Assembly (NCBI RefSeq): GCF_030406405.1
Contig: NZ_JAUEPL010000033.1
Location: forward strand, 1-64,000
Direction: 5' to 3'
Source: Streptomyces ficellus
GTDB lineage: Bacteria > Actinomycetota > Actinomycetes > Streptomycetales > Streptomycetaceae
DNA: 64,000 nt
Shown here: in pieces, positions 60,408 to 64,000 of the stretch
Numbering within the stretch: the stretch's first letter is position 1
Layout: every line of letters begins with the position of its first letter
Made by a program: the position numbers and the translations under genes
Notes under the pieces: model-generated
The model's database searches: none
The model's input: only the letters and a program-made list of their open reading frames with translations
Told to the model about the DNA's origin: nothing

Positions 60408-61625
60408 CTACCCCAGGTGCGCCAGTGCCCGCCGCGCGACCTCCCGCCCGATCGGCAGGGACGCCGTCGCCGCGGGGGACGGGGCGTTCAGGACGTGGAC
60501 CGTCCGCGTCGCCTCACGGATCAGGAAGTCGTCGACCAGCGTGCCGTCCCGCAGCACCGCCTGGGCCCGCACCCCCGCCGGCGCCCGCCGCAGGTCCGCC
60601 TCCGTCACCGCGGGCAGCAGCCGCCGTACCGCCTCGGTGAACGCCCGCTTCGACACCGACCGGCGCAGCTCTCCCGCTCCGTACCGCCAGTGCCGCCGCG
60701 CTATCCGCCACGCCCCCGGCCAGGCCAGCGTCCCGGCCAGCTCACGCGGGTGGACCGAGGACCAGCCGTACCCCTCGCGGCCCAGCGCCGGTACCGCGTT
60801 CGGCCCGACGTGGACGCCCCCGTCGATTCCCCGTGTCAGGTGCACGCCCAGGAAGGGGAACGCCGGGTCCGGCACCGGATACACCAGGCCCCGCACCAGC
60901 TCCGGCCGGGCCAGCTCGTAGTACTCGCCCCGGAACGGCACGATCCGCATGCCCGGCTCGTCGCCCGCGAGCCGCGCCACCCGGTCGCAGTGCAGCCCCG
61001 CGCAGTTCACCAGCACCCGGCCGCGCACCACCGCTCCGGTGGCCGTACGGACGGCGACGCCCCAGGGGCGCCGGTCCACGGCGGTGACCTCCGCGCCGTA
61101 CCGGATGTCCGCGCGGGACGCCTCGGCGAGCTGGGCCGCGACCGCCTTGTAGTCGCACACCCCGGTCGTACCCACATGGATCGCCGCCAGGCCCCGCACG
61201 CGCGGCTCGTACTCGCTGATCTGCGCCGGGCCCAGCTCCCGCACCGGTATGCCGTTCTCCCGGCCGCGCTGGACCAGTGCGTGCAGCCGGGGCAGCTCGG
61301 TCCGCTCGGTGGCGACGATCAGCTTCCCCGTCACCTCGTACGGCAGGCCGTACTCCGCGCAGAACTTCACCATCTCGGCGGCGCCCCGCACCGCGTACCG
61401 CGCCTTGAGCGAGCCCGGCCGGTAGTAGATACCGCTGTGGATCACGCCGCTGTTGCGCCCGGTCTGGTGCCGCGCCGGCCCCCGCTCCTTCTCCAGCACC
61501 ACCACACGGGTCCCGGGGGCGGCGCGCGAGATCGCGTACGCCGTCGACAGCCCGACGATCCCGCCGCCGATCACGAGCACGTCACAGTCGAACCGCTCGG
61601 AACGATCACTGCCGTACGCGGACAC
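60408..61625 (-). CDS. lhgO: L-2-hydroxyglutarate oxidase-like FAD enzyme
   Basis: The 405-residue product is a DAO-family flavoenzyme with the FAD motif VLVIGGGIVGLSTAYAIS near the N-terminus, then HQTGRNSGVIHSGIYY and LKARYAVRGAAEMVKFC, which match LhgO. It would oxidise L-2-hydroxyglutarate to 2-oxoglutarate, passing electrons to the membrane. I chose GTG 61,625 because GGGAGG lies eight bases upstream; the frame extends ten codons further. Confidence 0.88.
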   Translation of the reverse strand: MSAYGSDRSERFDCDVLVIGGGIVGLSTAYAISRAAPGTRVVVLEKERGPARHQTGRNSGVIHSGIYYRPGSLKARYAVRGAAEMVKFCAEYGLPYEVTGKLIVATERTELPRLHALVQRGRENGIPVRELGPAQISEYEPRVRGLAAIHVGTTGVCDYKAVAAQLAEASRADIRYGAEVTAVDRRPWGVAVRTATGAVVRGRVLVNCAGLHCDRVARLAGDEPGMRIVPFRGEYYELARPELVRGLVYPVPDPAFPFLGVHLTRGIDGGVHVGPNAVPALGREGYGWSSVHPRELAGTLAWPGAWRIARRHWRYGAGELRRSVSKRAFTEAVRRLLPAVTEADLRRAPAGVRAQAVLRDGTLVDDFLIREATRTVHVLNAPSPAATASLPIGREVARRALAHLG

Positions 61626-61695
61626 GTGTGCCACCTCCCACCCCAGATAGTGCACTGGCCCACTGACAATGGCCTTAAACCAGGTGGGGCGCGGG

Positions 61696-63132
61696 TCACG
61701 CCGGAGTCATCAGCAGCGGACGCGCCCGCTCCCGCAGCTCCGCGACCCGTGGTTCGTCCCCGTACGGCTCCAGCCGGTGCAGCAGGTCCCGTACGTACTC
61801 GGTGGTACGCGCCGACGAGATGCGCCCGGCCACCTCCACCGCGCGCGTGCCGGCCGCGCAGGCCGCGTCCAGGTTGCCCGACTCCAGTTCGGCCACGGCG
61901 CTCACGACCAGGCGCAGACCGTGCGAGCGGACGAACTCCTCCGTGGGACGGGACAGCGCCTGCTCGGTGAAGCGGCGCACCTGACGCGGCGCCTTGAGGT
62001 CCCGGTAGCACTCGGCGGCGTCCGCGCAGAACCGGTCGTAGGAGTAGAAGCCCAGCCACGTCGGGTCCGCGTCGCCGTCCCGGGACCGCTCCAGCCACCC
62101 TTCCGCCGCCCTCAGCGCCGCGCCGGCCGCCGCCGCGTCACCGGCCTTGGCGTGCGCCCGGGCCTCCACGAGCCGGAAGAACGACATGGTCCGCGCGGTG
62201 GCCAGGCCCCGGTTGCGCTCCAGCGCCGCCTGGGCCAGGTCCACGCCCTCGTCGGCGAAGCCCCGGTAGGTGGCCTGGAGCGACATCGAGGCCAGGACGT
62301 ACCCGCCGAGTGGCACGTCGGCGGCCGCCCGCGCGAGGCGCAGCGCCTGGATATAGTAGCGCTGGGCCGCCTCCTGCTGGCCGGTGTCGAACGCCATCCA
62401 GCCCGCCAGCCGGGTCAGCTCGGCGGTCGCCCCGAACAGCGCCCGGCCGACCTCGTCCGAGTACGAACCGAGCAGCAGCGGCGCCGCGTCCACCCGCAGG
62501 CACTCGGGCACCATGGACGAACGCCAGTCCCCGCCCCCGTACTTGGAGTCCCAGCGCCGCGCGTCCTCGGCCGCCTCCCGCAGCTTGGCCACGTCGCTGT
62601 GACCGACCCGCACCGGGCCGCCCTCGTCCGACGCGCCGTCCGGCACGGTCGGAACCGACCGTTCCACCGATGAGTCGGCGGGGGTTATCAGCCAGCGGGA
62701 CGCGGGCGTCGCGTACGCGCTGACCGCGAACGAACCGGCCAGCGACTGCCAGATGCCACCGCCCCCGGCGCGCCGCCCGGCCAGATCCAGCCGGTACAGC
62801 TCCGTCGCCGACTTCACCGCCTGCCCCACATCGCGCGGGAAGGCCAGCCCCACCTCGGGCGCCGGATCGGCGTCGGCGAGGCCGATCTCGTGCAGGGGGA
62901 CCGGGCGGCCCAGCTTCTGCCCGATCGCGGCGGCGATCAGGTGCGGTGCGGCGCCCTGCGGCACCATGCCCTTCGAAACCCACCTGGCCACCGACGTCTT
63001 GTCGTACCGAAGGGTCAGACCGCGCTGCGCTCCGAGGTCGTTGACCCGCCGGGCAAGGCCGGCGTTACTGATTCCCGCGAGGGCGAGAACGGTGCCGAGC
63101 TTCTCGTTCGGCCCGCGTTGCTCCCTGGACAT
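61696..63132 (-). CDS. NsdA-like TPR regulatory protein (sporulation-associated)
   Basis: The 478-residue product has an N-terminal helix-turn-helix-like part (TVLALAGISNAGLARRVNDL, DKTSVARWVSKG) and TPR-type helical repeats in the C-terminal half (AQRYYIQALRLARAAADVPL, then ARAHAKAGDAAAAGAALRAA). It resembles Streptomyces regulators of the NsdA type, which affect sporulation and antibiotic production. I chose ATG 63,132 with GAGGGG seven bases upstream. Confidence 0.82.
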   Translation of the reverse strand: MSREQRGPNEKLGTVLALAGISNAGLARRVNDLGAQRGLTLRYDKTSVARWVSKGMVPQGAAPHLIAAAIGQKLGRPVPLHEIGLADADPAPEVGLAFPRDVGQAVKSATELYRLDLAGRRAGGGGIWQSLAGSFAVSAYATPASRWLITPADSSVERSVPTVPDGASDEGGPVRVGHSDVAKLREAAEDARRWDSKYGGGDWRSSMVPECLRVDAAPLLLGSYSDEVGRALFGATAELTRLAGWMAFDTGQQEAAQRYYIQALRLARAAADVPLGGYVLASMSLQATYRGFADEGVDLAQAALERNRGLATARTMSFFRLVEARAHAKAGDAAAAGAALRAAEGWLERSRDGDADPTWLGFYSYDRFCADAAECYRDLKAPRQVRRFTEQALSRPTEEFVRSHGLRLVVSAVAELESGNLDAACAAGTRAVEVAGRISSARTTEYVRDLLHRLEPYGDEPRVAELRERARPLLMTPA

Positions 63133-63888
63133 GCGCCACCCCTCGACCACAGACGGCCGCCACGACGCCAGGCATAGGCGCGCGGCATTCGTAAACCCAG
63201 CGTAGTTCGCCGCATCCCCACCGTTAAGGGGCGGTGTTCCGTATGGCGAGATTGTTGTGCGTACGGTCCGGGCGCCGGCGTGAGCGGCGCGCGGGCGCCC
63301 AGCGGCGGCGCCGAGAGCGCCGGGTCCGTGCCTCTCGGACGGCGCCGAAGGGGCCGGGGCCGGGCCGCGCGGGTCGGCCCGGGGCGCGCGCGGGTGGCAT
63401 CGGGGCCGGGTCGCGCGGGTGTTCGCCGGGGCGCCGGTCGGGGCCGCGTGGAGATCCCGCCGTGCTCCGGGTGTGTGGCCGTGCGCCTGTCCGTGCGCTC
63501 TGGCCCGGCCACCGGGGGAGCGCTTCCATGGGTGTCGCGTGGGTCGGCCCGCCGTACTGGAAGCGGTGGGCTGGGGGACACCGCCGCCTCAATTCCCCGC
63601 GGGCGGCGGAGCGGTCCGGGAGGCGGACAGTGCCTCCCGGACCGACGCTTATGGGTAAGTGTGTAGATAAAAGTACGGTACGTGTGGGCGTGGAGATTGG
63701 CTGAATGATGCCCACGGTTCGACCGCTCGAACCCTCTCCGTACCGTCGCCACATGGCCAATGCCAGGGGCGCGTTCCCCTTTCGCGAGGTTTCGCGGAGC
63801 GCGGCTCGTACCCCCTCCTGTGCGCCGTTGTCGTGGCAGCATGTCTCCATCAAGTGTGGTGGGTTGTCCACAGCCTGTGGAGGCGGCG
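63133..63888 (+). other. Gene-free stretch near the right edge
   Basis: About 750 bases without a gene I can support. The long frames here are Arg/Gly-rich and have no ribosome sites. The last ~200 bases are less GC-rich and include GATAAAAGTACGGTACGTGT-like promoter sequence. A short precursor-peptide gene could hide here, but I cannot point to one. Confidence 0.5.
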
Positions 63889-64000
63889 ATGCGGTGGCTG
63901 GTGGGGTGGAGCAGTATCGCCGCGAGCTTCGGTACGGCCGGGGCCGTCGGTTCCGGTGACGAGAACCTGACCCTGCATCCGGTAGGCGCCCAACTCCTGT
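63889..64000 (+). CDS. N-terminal part of a possible lasso-type macrolactam cyclase (cut by window end)
   Basis: ATG 63,889 has GTGGAGG five bases upstream. The first 37 residues read MRWLVGWSSIAASFGTAGAV, then SGDENLTLHPVGAQLL, and the gene runs off the window. This N-terminus looks like the asparagine-synthetase-like cyclases of the albusnodin lasso-peptide type found in Streptomyces, from memory. The remaining gene is needed to decide. It could also be an unrelated hypothetical protein. Confidence 0.5.
   Translation, partial: MRWLVGWSSIAASFGTAGAVGSGDENLTLHPVGAQLL

Noticed and set aside
63224..63871. Long minus-strand frames near the right edge
   Set aside because: Arg/Pro/Gly-rich, without ribosome sites or recognisable motifs; probably chance frames in GC-rich DNA.

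Overview
The window is high-GC actinobacterial chromosome, almost certainly Streptomyces. It carries bldC, an lsr2-type nucleoid protein, many GTG starts, and a gene order (dnaX end, purD, purC, lsr2, purSQL, purF, purM, DUF3073, valine dehydrogenase, bldC, hrpA) that matches the S. coelicolor SCO4067-SCO4092 region as I remember it. The first ~127 bases do not fit this order. They encode an internal piece of SecA joined directly to the 3' end of dnaX, so the left edge looks like a chimeric junction.

Region 1 (1-21.0 kb) is a purine block. purD, purC, purS-purQ-purL (overlapping by 4 bases at each join), purF and purM supply seven of the IMP pathway genes. Between them lie a degenerate M48-like membrane protein with 45-bp repeats, a formamidase-like protein, an ABC exporter with a DesK/DesR-like two-component system, three tRNA-Gly genes, lsr2, a mycothiol-type enzyme and a META-domain lipoprotein.

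Region 2 (20.7-31.2 kb) holds a DUF3073 protein, valine dehydrogenase, an unknown conserved protein, bldC with a long 5' region, a small CxxC protein, tRNA-Asp, the large helicase HrpA, and a secreted-thiol module (small exported protein, DsbA-like, CcdA-like).

Region 3 (31,190-44,753) is an integrated actinomycete integrative and conjugative element (AICE) of about 13.5 kb in the 3' end of tRNA-Phe(GAA). A 48-bp exact repeat flanks it. Its parts are: a left cargo cluster (HEPN-like unknown, GNAT, GntR regulator), a GntR operator pair, a structured leader containing an rRNA-leader-like sequence, small transfer/spread genes including a PycTM-like (Pycsar effector) protein, an FtsK-type DNA translocase (TraSA type), a frameshifted small CxxC gene, a C5-methyltransferase-like protein, a Prim-Pol and DUF3631 ATPase replication pair, a ten-copy iteron/palindrome cluster that is a candidate origin, Xis and a tyrosine integrase.

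Region 4 (44.7-64 kb) resumes the chromosome with tRNA-Phe, -Asp and -Glu, a membrane phosphoesterase, a zincin, a lipoprotein, a DEAD-box helicase with an FRRDNDRP-type repeat tail, two related FG-GAP secreted proteins, tRNA-Lys and initiator tRNA, a SpoIIE-type phosphatase, a c-di-AMP riboswitch controlling an M23 peptidase, a PrsW-like protease, TrmB, an L-2-hydroxyglutarate oxidase-like enzyme and an NsdA-like TPR regulator. The window ends inside a gene that may encode a lasso-type macrolactam cyclase.

The most unusual items are the AICE with its iteron origin, orphan PycTM gene, rRNA-like leader and C7 frameshift, and the SecA/DnaX junction at the left edge.
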